Assembly (NCBI GenBank): GCA_963832245.1
Contig: CAWHTG010000004.1
Span: 2,294,001 to 2,358,000, forward strand
From: JABDBE01 sp963832245
GTDB taxonomy: Bacteria; Acidobacteriota; Terriglobia; Terriglobales; Acidobacteriaceae
Direction: 5' to 3'
Length of the DNA stretch: 64,000 nucleotides
Part shown: in pieces, positions 1 to 7,179 of the stretch
Numbering within the stretch: position 1 is the first letter of the stretch
How the letters are laid out: the number at the start of each line of letters is the position of its first letter
Notes under the pieces: generated by a model
What the model was told of the DNA's origin: nothing
Database searches by the model: none
What the model saw: the letters and a program-made list of their open reading frames with translations, nothing else
Made by a program: the position numbers and the translations under genes

Positions 1-107
1 CGCCCGAGCCGCGTGTCCCGCGCGCGGTACACCTCACCCATGCCGCCAGCGCCGAGCGGTGACTGAATCTCATAGGGACCAAGCTTCGTGCCGGAAGCTA
101 GAGCCAT
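1..107 (-). CDS. Ser/Thr protein kinase, N-terminal fragment cut by window edge
   Basis: Only the first 35 residues are inside the window; the gene runs off the left edge. The translation starts MALASGTKLGPYEI and reaches the glycine-rich ATP loop G19-A-G-G-M-G24 followed by EVYRARD, the standard beginning of the bacterial Pkn/Hanks-type Ser/Thr kinase domain. The kinase domain starts almost at residue 10, so there is no N-terminal extension. Such acidobacterial kinases usually continue into a membrane segment and TPR or beta-propeller repeats, but nothing of that can be seen here. The ATG was chosen because the kinase motif starts immediately after it and a -10-like TATAAT lies just upstream. 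Confidence 0.85.
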   Translation of the reverse strand, partial: MALASGTKLGPYEIQSPLGAGGMGEVYRARDTRLG

Positions 108-118
108 GCTTGCGCGCA

Positions 119-146
119 ATTATAGTCTGAGTCAGAACGTTGCAAG
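119..146 (-). promoter_or_regulatory. Putative sigma-70 promoter of the kinase gene
   Basis: On the minus strand a perfect TATAAT (119-124) is preceded, after a 16-base spacer, by CTTGCA (141-146), a partial match to TTGACA. The -10 lies only about 12 bases before the kinase ATG at 107, so the leader would be very short. This is a motif match only. Confidence 0.4.
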
Positions 147-186
147 CCGAACGGTTTGCTCCGGATGAATTGTTGTCTAACCAGAA

Positions 187-203
187 ACTATCCAGCGGAT
201 AGT
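187..203. promoter_or_regulatory. Palindrome ACTATCC-AGC-GGATAGT
   Basis: A perfect 7-base inverted repeat around three central bases, about 80 bases upstream of the kinase start and between the kinase and the HD-GYP/GGDEF gene. The half-site CTATCC/GGATAG is the same as in the palindromes near 5818-5850 and 6700-6736, which are proposed activator sites. No GG-N10-GC sigma-54 promoter was found next to this copy, so its role is open. Confidence 0.4.
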
Positions 204-221
204 TGACGTAACATCGCGTCT

Positions 222-2672
222 CTAGTTGGTCGCGCGGGCGACCCGGACTCCGGTGTGGCGATCAGCGGTATTGGCGTAGTGTGAATTTTTCACCGCGTAC
301 ATACGGCGATCGGCTTCCGCCAGCAGGTGCTCGGCATTGCTGCCATCGGCGGGGTAGAAGGCTCGGCCGATGCTCACAGAAACCAGGCCCTCGCCGCAAA
401 TGGTTTTCCCCACTTCCGCAATGATGGATTCCAGCCGCTGCGCCATTTCTGCGGCGGCATCCGGATTTAGGCCGGGCGCGATGACAACGAATTCGTCGCC
501 ACCCATGCGGGCCGCATAATCGTATTCGCGGCAGGAGCCTTTCAAGCCTTCCGCAAACAATTGCAGTAGCTTGTTGCCTTGAAAATGGCCGAAGCGGTCG
601 TTCACTTGTTTGAATCCGTTGAAATCCGAGACGAACACTGCCAATGGTAGGTTGGAGCGCTTGCAGCGCGCAATCTCGCGGTCAAGATGAAGGAAGAGCG
701 AGCGTGCATTGGGCAATCCGGTGAGGTAGTCGGTGGTGGCTGAGTCCTCGGCCAGGCGATATTTCAAAGCATTTTCCATGGTGAAGCCAAGTTTTGAGCT
801 GATGACCAGCAGGATTCGCAGGTGGTCCTTGGTGAATGCATCTTGCTGAGCGCGATAAAGCGCCAGCACCGCAACTACGCCGGAAACGCCTTCCAGCGGC
901 ACGGCGAGCGCTGAGCGCAGAATGCTGAACTTGGTGGGATCGTTGAGGTATCCGGGCTCGACCGCTGGATTGCCATTCAGAATCGGCTTGCTGTTTTGCG
1001 CCACCCAGCCGGATAATCCTTCGCCGAGTGGAATGATTAGAGATGAGAATAAGCGAAAGTTATCCCCGCTTACATACTCGGGAGTGAGCAGATTGTCTTT
1101 CTTGAGATAGACGACCATGGAGTCATACGGCACCAGGCGCTTGAGCCGCACAGAAAGCATGGACAGGGTATCGTCCACGCTTAGCGACGTGCCCAGGTCA
1201 TGACTTAGCTCGAAGAGCATTTGCGCCTCTTGACGGGCGGCGGCGATGCTCGAAAGATAATCGAGGCGTTGTTGCGGCTCGTATCGGGTCGGTGATTCTG
1301 GTTCCGCAAAACCTGCGGCCGGGGCTGATCCGCGCTCGATTTTGAGGTCGGTGGATAATTTTGTGGGAGCTTTCTGTGGCTGGGCGCGGGCAACTTTTTC
1401 CAGCTCAACATAGCGTCGATGCAAGACTTCTACCACACGTGGGTCAAAGCTTTTGCCAGATTCGCTGACCACCTTTGCCATGGCTTCATCGAGAGGTAAC
1501 GCACGGCGGTACTGGCGATCCGAAGCTAGCGCATCGAGGCAGTCGACTGCGGCCAGAATCCGCGCGCCGATGGGGATGGCTTCACCCTTTAACCCGTAGG
1601 GGTAACCGCTGCCATCCCATCGCTCGTGATGCGCCCTTACGATGGGCACAACCGGGTAAGGGAATTCCACCTGTTCGAGAATCTCTGCTCCAATAACAGG
1701 ATGAATCTTCATCTTCTCGAACTCTTCCGGCGTGAGTTTCCCGGGTTTGGAGATGATATGTTCGGGAACCGCGAGCTTGCCAATATCGTGGAGAACCGAA
1801 GCGGCTTGCAAGGCTTCCGCTTCATCCTCAGTTAAGCCCAGGTCTCTGGCGAGCTCCATGGCGTAAATGCGTACCCGCTGCAGATGGTCGTGCGTCGTGT
1901 GGTCCTTGGCTTCAATGGCTAGCGCGAGGGCTTCAATGGTTCGCAGGTGGAGAGTGGATACTTGCTCAGCATGCCGCGTTTCATCTTCCAATTTGCCCAG
2001 ATAAAGCCGGTATGACCGGTACATTAAATAGACGGGAGGCAAAACCAGAAGCGAAGACTGCCATCCGATCTGGCGATTCAAGAAGCTTACTAGACCCGCT
2101 ATGGCTGCGCCTACGAGGTAGTAAGGCAGAAACCAGAAGTAGCATTCCGACCAGACTTTCAGGATTGGTTTACCTTCCGTCAAGCGGATGATAGTGGCCA
2201 TAGCGAAGGTATTGACCGCGAAGTAGGCGATCGCTACCAGAAGCAGCGCCAATGGATCGTTTCGATGCAGACCGTGCGTGGTGACAATTTGGTATGTGAA
2301 GTAAGCCGCTGCGGTCCCAACCGGTAACTGCGAAAGATTGAAAACCACGTGGACTGGCTTGAAACTCTTGGAGGACTTCCAATAGGACTGAACCAGAAAC
2401 GCGGCGAATCCAATCACCAGCGTTTCCGCGAAGCTCATTTCCAGAACACCCAGGAGAATGAACAGAAAGTTCACCGACATGGTTCCGTTAATGCCGGGTA
2501 GCTTTATTTTCAGAAACGAAGCCAGGAACGCGACCACAACGTAGCAGACGAATTTGATGGGGTCGGCCGAGTGCCAATCTGTGAAGCCAATCCAGAAACA
2601 CGCCAGCGCAGCAAGAGCCATGGCGGCGATAAACACTTGTGCGCCCAACTGCCGAGGCATGCTGCGTGACAT
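222..2672 (-). CDS. Membrane HD-GYP + GAF + GGDEF protein (c-di-GMP turnover)
   Basis: An 816-residue protein. The first ~220 residues hold several hydrophobic helices, forming an integral membrane sensor. An HD-GYP phosphodiesterase domain follows, with H295-D296 in HDIGK and the GYP signature HHERWDGSGYP at 348-358. A GAF domain lies around 490-630. A C-terminal GGDEF cyclase domain has an intact GGDEF at 724-728 and an RxxD inhibitory site (R-E-Y-D, 715-718) five residues before it. Both catalytic motifs look intact, so the protein could make and degrade cyclic di-GMP; which activity dominates cannot be read from sequence. No strong ribosome binding site precedes the ATG, and the start is placed just before the first hydrophobic segment. 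It is divergent from the peptidase gene at 2848. Confidence 0.9.
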   Translation of the reverse strand: MSRSMPRQLGAQVFIAAMALAALACFWIGFTDWHSADPIKFVCYVVVAFLASFLKIKLPGINGTMSVNFLFILLGVLEMSFAETLVIGFAAFLVQSYWKSSKSFKPVHVVFNLSQLPVGTAAAYFTYQIVTTHGLHRNDPLALLLVAIAYFAVNTFAMATIIRLTEGKPILKVWSECYFWFLPYYLVGAAIAGLVSFLNRQIGWQSSLLVLPPVYLMYRSYRLYLGKLEDETRHAEQVSTLHLRTIEALALAIEAKDHTTHDHLQRVRIYAMELARDLGLTEDEAEALQAASVLHDIGKLAVPEHIISKPGKLTPEEFEKMKIHPVIGAEILEQVEFPYPVVPIVRAHHERWDGSGYPYGLKGEAIPIGARILAAVDCLDALASDRQYRRALPLDEAMAKVVSESGKSFDPRVVEVLHRRYVELEKVARAQPQKAPTKLSTDLKIERGSAPAAGFAEPESPTRYEPQQRLDYLSSIAAARQEAQMLFELSHDLGTSLSVDDTLSMLSVRLKRLVPYDSMVVYLKKDNLLTPEYVSGDNFRLFSSLIIPLGEGLSGWVAQNSKPILNGNPAVEPGYLNDPTKFSILRSALAVPLEGVSGVVAVLALYRAQQDAFTKDHLRILLVISSKLGFTMENALKYRLAEDSATTDYLTGLPNARSLFLHLDREIARCKRSNLPLAVFVSDFNGFKQVNDRFGHFQGNKLLQLFAEGLKGSCREYDYAARMGGDEFVVIAPGLNPDAAAEMAQRLESIIAEVGKTICGEGLVSVSIGRAFYPADGSNAEHLLAEADRRMYAVKNSHYANTADRHTGVRVARATN

Positions 2673-2847
2673 TAGACGATTCTGGCGCAGTCCGCGCCAA
2701 ATGTCCGGTTAAAATCACCATAGCTGGTTACCATCGTGTTGTGTTTTTGATTCAACGGGTTAGCATCGCCGAATGCTGAGGTCTTGAGTGGAAAAATCGG
2801 GTTGTTCTGGACCGCAATTCAGGTGTTGGTGCTAGGCTGATTTTGGC

Positions 2848-3798
2848 GTGTTTCGTCCATCGAGATCATCCGCGGCTAGGGTATTCAGACAGTGCCGACG
2901 CAGGGGCCTCGCGACCCTATTGTCGGTCGTAATGCTTTGCGCGCTTTCTTTGCGGGCGCTCGATGCTCCGAGTTCAAAGCCGAAGCGCCAGCTTGCGGAT
3001 TTTTCCGTTCGCTGGCAACCGAAAGCTCCGATCAATGGATCTCCGATCCTGTTTCGCGTGGCTGCGGCAGAGCGTTTGAAGTCACTCAGCGGCAAATGGC
3101 TCCAGCATGACATGTTCTTTTCCTCAGATTCGCATGCCAAGACCTGGTATGGAATCGCGGGCGTGAGCCTGGAAACTCTTCCCGGCAGTTATTCGCTGGA
3201 GCTAAGAGGAGAGACCATCGCCGGCAAAGAACTCTCATTTAAACAGCGGATTGCGATCGGCAAGGGGAAATACCACAGCATAGTGGCGAGCGTTCCCAAG
3301 CAATACACCGAACCCAATTCGGAGCAACTGCGGCAAATCAATCAGGACAAGACACTCAAAGAATCCGCTTTTGCACGGGTGACTCAGGAGCGCGAATGGA
3401 CCGGCGATTTTCATCCTCCGGTGAAAGCGTCGATCTCGGATGTATTTGGAACTTCGCGCACCTTCAACGGCCGGGTACAGAGCGTCCATCAGGGGCTCGA
3501 CTATGCTGTCCCGGAAGGCACGCCGGTCGGGGCATTGAACGGCGGAACGGTTCTACTCGCGCAGTCGCTATTCTTCGAGGGTAATTGCGTCGTGCTCGAC
3601 CATGGGCAAGGTCTCCTCACCTTGTACATGCATCTTTCCAAGATCGAAGTAAGACAGGGGGACCACGTCACCAGCGGTCAGAGGATTGGTTTGAGCGGCG
3701 GCAGCGGCCGGGCCACAGGGCCCCATCTGCATGTGGCTGTACGCTGGCAGGGTGTTTATTTGAACCCGGCAACTTTGCTAAGTCTCCAGTTGCCGTGA
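2848..3798 (+). CDS. M23-family (LytM/lysostaphin-type) metallopeptidase
   Basis: A 316-residue exported peptidase. Residues ~20-40 form a hydrophobic signal or anchor segment after a basic N-terminus. Residues 50-190 resemble a beta-rich N-terminal domain. The M23 domain covers ~195-310 with zinc and catalytic residues H214 and D218 (HQGLD), H262 (MHL) and the HLH pair 293-295. The family cleaves peptide cross-links in peptidoglycan or acts as an amidase activator. The start is a GTG with a weak ribosome site, so a later start is possible. Its 3' end overlaps the convergent sigma-54 activator gene by 21 bases. Confidence 0.85.
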   Translation: MFRPSRSSAARVFRQCRRRGLATLLSVVMLCALSLRALDAPSSKPKRQLADFSVRWQPKAPINGSPILFRVAAAERLKSLSGKWLQHDMFFSSDSHAKTWYGIAGVSLETLPGSYSLELRGETIAGKELSFKQRIAIGKGKYHSIVASVPKQYTEPNSEQLRQINQDKTLKESAFARVTQEREWTGDFHPPVKASISDVFGTSRTFNGRVQSVHQGLDYAVPEGTPVGALNGGTVLLAQSLFFEGNCVVLDHGQGLLTLYMHLSKIEVRQGDHVTSGQRIGLSGGSGRATGPHLHVAVRWQGVYLNPATLLSLQLP

Positions 3799-5744
3799 GC
3801 TTCTACGCGGATGCTCGGTGCCGGGCCGCGGGCCGGGCGATGAATGAAGCGCCTCTTTGAGATCCAGATTACGGATGAGGCGGTGCAAGTAGTTCACGTG
3901 CACGCCCAGCAGTTGTGCTGCCGCCGTGTAATTGCGCTTGGTTTCCTCCAGCGCATTCAAGATCAGCTGTTTCTTCAGTGCTTTCATTTGGTTGTGATAG
4001 CTTGCGCCTTCAGTGCTGGGGCCAAGCCCTTTCTCCAGGATGGACTCCGGTAGATCCTCAGGCTGAATCACGTCCGCTGCACTCAGCACCAGCGCGCGCT
4101 CGATCGCATTCTCCAGTTCGCGCACATTCCCCGGCCAGTCATAGTTCACCAGGCACTCCAGAGTCTCGGGAGCAAGTTTCTTGCTTCGCATGTGGCACTT
4201 CTTGATGCATTTACTAACAAAGTAATTGGCCAGCATTGTTATATCTTCACGCCGCTCACGTAACGGGGGCATAACCAGCGACAACACATTCAGGCGATAA
4301 AAAAGATCCTTGCGGAACCTTCCCGCCTTCCCCGCCTCCGAGAGATCCTGGTTGGTCGCGGCGATCAGTCGTATGTCCACGGCAATCGGACGCATACCAC
4401 CCACACGCTCGAACTCACGCTCCTGCAGGACTCGCAGCAGCTTCACTTGCAGAGCGGGAGCCAGTTCTCCGATTTCGTCCAGGAACACAACCCCACCGTT
4501 TGCTATTTCCAACCGGCCCTTTTTCTGCGCTACGGCTCCGGTGAATGCGCCTCTCTCGTGGCCGAATAATTCGCTTTCCAGCAGGCCTTCGGGAATCGCG
4601 GCGCAGTTGATGGCGATGAAGGATTTTGCCGAACGTGGACTGTTGCGGTGAATGGCTCGCGCTGCCAATTCTTTCCCCGTTCCGCTCTCGCCTTGCAACA
4701 GCACATTCGAGTCGGTCGGCGCAACTCGGGCCAGAAATTGATAAACCTCCTTCATGCGCGGACTTTCGCCGATAAGGTTGTGTTCGAGATTGATCTCCGC
4801 GGAGAGCCGGAGATTTTCCTGCTCCAGCCATTGCATGCGGCGCGCGTTTTCCAGGGCGACCGCCGAGATGCCAGCGATCGCCGCGACTAATTGCAGGTGA
4901 TCTTCGTCAAAGCGGCTGGCCGCATTGCACGTGTCCAGATAAATACAGCCGGTCACTTTCTGGAAGATGGTCAGGGGTACGCATAAGAGGGAATGTACCT
5001 GGCAATCCACCAAGCTCTCGACATTTGCCAGACCGTTCGAGGCTGGGACGTCAGCTCCCAGAATCGCGATTCCTTCCTTCATAACTTGACGCGCAATAGT
5101 GCGGCTGACACGGACTGGCAGCACGGACTTGGCAATTCGCTGACGCGCAAAGACCGAGGCGAGACGCTCATCCCCTTTGTCATTCAACAATATTGCGCCC
5201 TGTTCCGCCGGCACGACCTCAAAAATCAAATTAAGGATTTGCCCCTGGAGTTCCTGGAGATCGCGGATCGAATGCACAATCCGGCTGACCTTGAGCAGCG
5301 CATTCAGATTTCGCGCCACGCGGGAACTCGCCGGCAGCTCTTTCAGAATTCGGTCCGACTGCAGGTAAAGCACATCTTGGGGTTGAAGCTGCGCGGTTGC
5401 CCGGGTCAAACTGTCTTCGTACTCAACCCGGCCGTCGATCGATTCCTCCCCTTCGTCCTGTAGCAACAACAGGAAGATAGAGTCTCCGACCGAGATCTGG
5501 TCTCCGTGGCGCAGGCGCGCCTCTTTGACGGCTACGCCGTTGACTGACGTGCCATTGCGGCTGTCAAGATCCCGTATCTTGTAACCTTCATCGTCCCGGC
5601 TTAACGCGCAATGGCGACGCGACAGGGAAAGGTCGTTGATCGAGAGCAAATTGGATGGTCGCGTCCAATGTGAATCTCCCCGCTGGGCAGCGCAAAAGTC
5701 GAGTCTTTTAGCGGCCCAGCAATCGCCAGCAGCCTTGGGTTCAC
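3778..5744 (-). CDS. Sigma-54 activator: FHA-GAF-AAA+-Fis HTH, apparent frameshift near its 5' end
   Basis: The uninterrupted part (3778-5649, 623 residues from a TTG) begins inside an FHA domain (SRRHC, then NGTSVNG), followed by GAF (~130-270), an AAA+ domain with Walker A GESGTGKE (320-327), the sigma-54 contact loop GAFTGA (367-372) and Walker B FLDEIG (389-394), and a C-terminal Fis-type helix-turn-helix. The missing FHA start is found upstream in another frame: from GTG 5744, behind GAGGG, it reads VNPRLLAIAGPLKD to IHIGR, ending where the downstream frame supplies PSN and LLSIND. One missing base near 5659 explains the break (expected IGR-[DE]-PSN). This is either a sequencing error or a real mutation. 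It activates sigma-54 promoters, probably those at 5957 and 6845. Confidence 0.85.
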
Positions 5745-5798
5745 TGCGGTCCCTCGCTAGATGCAGTCCTCTCTAACACATTTTGCCCTGATTCGCAA

Positions 5799-5850
5799 AA
5801 CTATCTGCGCGCATTCCACTATCCGAACAGATAGCTCGCTATCCGTTTGG
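5799..5850. promoter_or_regulatory. Palindromic enhancer-like site A
   Basis: Two related palindromes lie side by side: CTATCCGAACAGATAG (5819-5834) and CTATCCGTTTGG (5839-5850), with a further ACTATCTG half-site at 5799. The block is about 110-140 bases upstream of the sigma-54 promoter at 5957, the usual distance for activator sites. The arrangement is repeated in block B (6700-6736). Assignment to the adjacent Fis-type activator is inference from proximity. Confidence 0.55.
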
Positions 5851-5956
5851 GTTGTACTCCCGGTGCAACCAGGAAGTGGATTGTGTGCTTCCCAAAATGG
5901 AACTAATCGAATCAGTCATCTGCACCGAGTTGCGGCCTAGGCCGCAGCCGCAGCCA

Positions 5957-5972
5957 TGGTCCGAAATTTGCA
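5957..5972 (+). promoter_or_regulatory. Sigma-54 promoter A
   Basis: TGGTCC-GAAAT-TTGCA has the GG-N10-GC spacing and the TTGCA -12 element of sigma-54 promoters; the -24 element is TGGTCC rather than TGGCAC. Promoter B at 6845 shares TGGTCCG and TGCA at the same spacing. The predicted transcript starts near 5983. A TTGACA at 5974 has no matching -10, so a sigma-70 promoter is less likely. Confidence 0.6.
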
Positions 5973-5982
5973 TTTGACAATC

Positions 5983-6099
5983 GTAAGCTCCGACAGAAAA
6001 AAAAAGGGAAATGATTTGGCAGTCCTGTCGGTAAGTTGATGGGATAGATTGCGCGCCTAAGCATTGCCCTTCGCTGTCGTAGCTGCGAAGGAGAGTGTC
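5983..6099 (+). ncRNA. Structured 5' leader of the Tat protein mRNA
   Basis: The predicted leader begins near GTAAGC. A perfect 7-bp stem CCGACAG (5990-5996) / CTGTCGG (6025-6031) closes a 28-nt loop that contains GGGAAATG and TTTGGCAGTC, and is followed by TAAG. The transcript at 6871 has the same layout with a different but still paired stem. A second hairpin, CCTTCGC (6068-6074) / GCGAAGG (6085-6091), covers part of the AAGGAG ribosome binding site, suggesting control of translation. No known riboswitch class was recognised. Confidence 0.45.
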
Positions 6100-6657
6100 A
6101 TGGAAGTCAATCGAAGGAAGTTTTTCCTGCTTGGGGGTACGGGCTTAGTCGCTCTGGGGACGACGAAAATGGCAACGGCAGAACTGCCAGCCTTGCTGCG
6201 TGGCGAGGCTTTTTCGCCACTTCCGGCTAAAACGGTTTTCGCCCGCGCTTTTAACCTGTGGATGGATGACGCGGTTCGCAATGAGCAGCAGTGGTCGCAT
6301 GAGGTCGACGATGTATCGCTCTTCCGCGAGCAGTTAAGGCTTGGCATTAAGCCCTCGCACGGCGCCAAAGCCGCGAAGCATCTGCTGCGATTTCTGGAAG
6401 CGCGGGACCGCCCCACCAGCGTCGAAGGGCCGACGAACACCAGCGCCGTGGCCATCAGCCCTGCCGAAGAGGTCCTTGCCCGCGCCTTTAACCTGTGGAT
6501 GTATGAGAGCATGAGCCATCCCGAGCGTTGGTCGCACGAAGCCGATGATGTTGCGGCTTTCCGGAGGCAATCAACGCTGGGCATTGAGCCGCGCTATGGC
6601 GTGAGAGCGTCCGCGAATTTGGTGCAGTTCCTGGAGCAAGCCCAGGTAGCCGCCTAA
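6100..6657 (+). CDS. Tat-exported protein with two tandem ~55-residue repeats
   Basis: A 185-residue protein of unknown function. It starts MEVNRRKFFLLGG, a twin-arginine signal with a hydrophobic stretch to about residue 27, so it is probably exported folded. The mature part has two copies of one unit, about 46-100 and 125-179. Both contain ARAFNLWM, then W-SHE-DD, then LGI-P-G, and end LLRFLE or LVQFLE. A Pro/Ser/Thr linker joins them. ATG 6100 was chosen because AAGGAG precedes it and the Tat motif follows; an upstream in-frame TTG at 6064 has no such support. It lies downstream of promoter A and divergent from the activator gene. No enzymatic motif is visible. Confidence 0.8.
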   Translation: MEVNRRKFFLLGGTGLVALGTTKMATAELPALLRGEAFSPLPAKTVFARAFNLWMDDAVRNEQQWSHEVDDVSLFREQLRLGIKPSHGAKAAKHLLRFLEARDRPTSVEGPTNTSAVAISPAEEVLARAFNLWMYESMSHPERWSHEADDVAAFRRQSTLGIEPRYGVRASANLVQFLEQAQVAA

Positions 6658-6699
6658 GAAACAGCAAGCACGGACGCTCACGGCGAGGTCGACCGTTCG

Positions 6700-6736
6700 A
6701 CTATCCGAACGGATAGTTCCGCTATCCGTTCGGATA
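6700..6736. promoter_or_regulatory. Palindromic enhancer-like site B
   Basis: Two palindromes: ACTATCCGAACGGATAGT (6700-6717) and CTATCCGTTCGGATA (6722-6736). They are near reverse complements, so the whole block is itself a dyad. It is a cleaner version of block A and lies about 110-145 bases upstream of promoter B. Probably bound by a dimeric or higher-order regulator; the neighbouring Fis-type activator is the obvious candidate. Confidence 0.55.
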
Positions 6737-6844
6737 CGTATTTCCAGCGGCAGGAAGCGAGACAGCAATCTGGCAGAAGGGATAGAAGCTCACCAAATCA
6801 GTTAGTTGAAGACAAAGGTGCAGTTGCGGTCTGCGTCTCCGCGG

Positions 6845-6860
6845 TGGTCCGCGACGTGCA
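6845..6860 (+). promoter_or_regulatory. Sigma-54 promoter B
   Basis: TGGTCC-GCGAC-GTGCA shows GG-N10-GC spacing and matches promoter A in TGGTCCG and TGCA. The -12 element is GTGCA instead of TTGCA. The predicted start is near 6871. The regions upstream also share TTGCGG-containing stretches, so the two promoters look like duplicates. Confidence 0.5.
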
Positions 6861-6870
6861 ATGGTAAGGA

Positions 6871-6978
6871 TAAGCCCTGACCTGGCGAAGCGATGGGGGA
6901 AGCGCTTTTGGCAGTCTTGCCAGGGTAAGGCCAATCGGGAGCCTGAGAGACCCCCTCGTCAGACTCCCGATTTTCTTT
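6871..6978 (+). ncRNA. Candidate sigma-54-driven small RNA (~108 nt)
   Basis: From the predicted start near TAAGCC the RNA forms a stem CCTGGC (6881-6886) / GCCAGG (6919-6924), with an inner GAAGCG/CGCTTT hairpin exposing a G-rich loop, the motif TTTTGGCAGTC, and GTAAG just after the stem. It ends at an intrinsic terminator (6933-6978). Loop motif and stem position match the leader at 5983 although the stem bases differ, which suggests selection on structure. No open reading frame of note is contained. Promoter, ends and folding are predictions by eye. Confidence 0.45.
6933..6978 (+). terminator. Intrinsic terminator of the small RNA
   Basis: AATCGGGAG (6933-6941) pairs with CTCCCGATT (6964-6972) across a 22-base loop, and TTTTCTTT follows. 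The long loop makes it less typical, but stem and T-tract are clear. It lies between promoter B and the small gene at 6994, so it could also act as an attenuator. Confidence 0.55.
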
Positions 6979-6993
6979 ACCTCCGCTCCGACT

Positions 6994-7179
6994 ATGGACA
7001 CGATCTTTGTGGATGAGGCGCTCCAGGCATATCGGGAGAAGACGGGGGACATGCGTCCCTTCGAGTCACTCCCGATCGCGGTCACCAGTCAGATTCTCAG
7101 GGAGGCGCAGCGTTTAAAGCGCTCCCGAGACCAAAGATTCTCTCAGCCAGCCACCGCGGAGGGCTGTGGCAATAGTTGA
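6994..7179 (+). CDS. Small hypothetical protein (61 aa)
   Basis: A short frame starting MDTIFVDEALQAYREK that reads like a soluble alpha-helical peptide, with a basic stretch LKRSRDQR and a low-complexity end. No family is recognised. No good ribosome binding site precedes the ATG. The frame follows the terminator at 6933-6978, and its last 37 bases overlap the 3' end of lhr on the other strand. It may be a real small gene reached by read-through from promoter B, or chance. Confidence 0.35.
   Translation: MDTIFVDEALQAYREKTGDMRPFESLPIAVTSQILREAQRLKRSRDQRFSQPATAEGCGNS

Noticed and set aside
5974..6002. TTGACA as a sigma-70 -35 upstream of the Tat protein gene
   Set aside because: The expected -10 falls in a run of A with no TATAAT-like sequence, and the duplicated promoter B lacks TTGACA.
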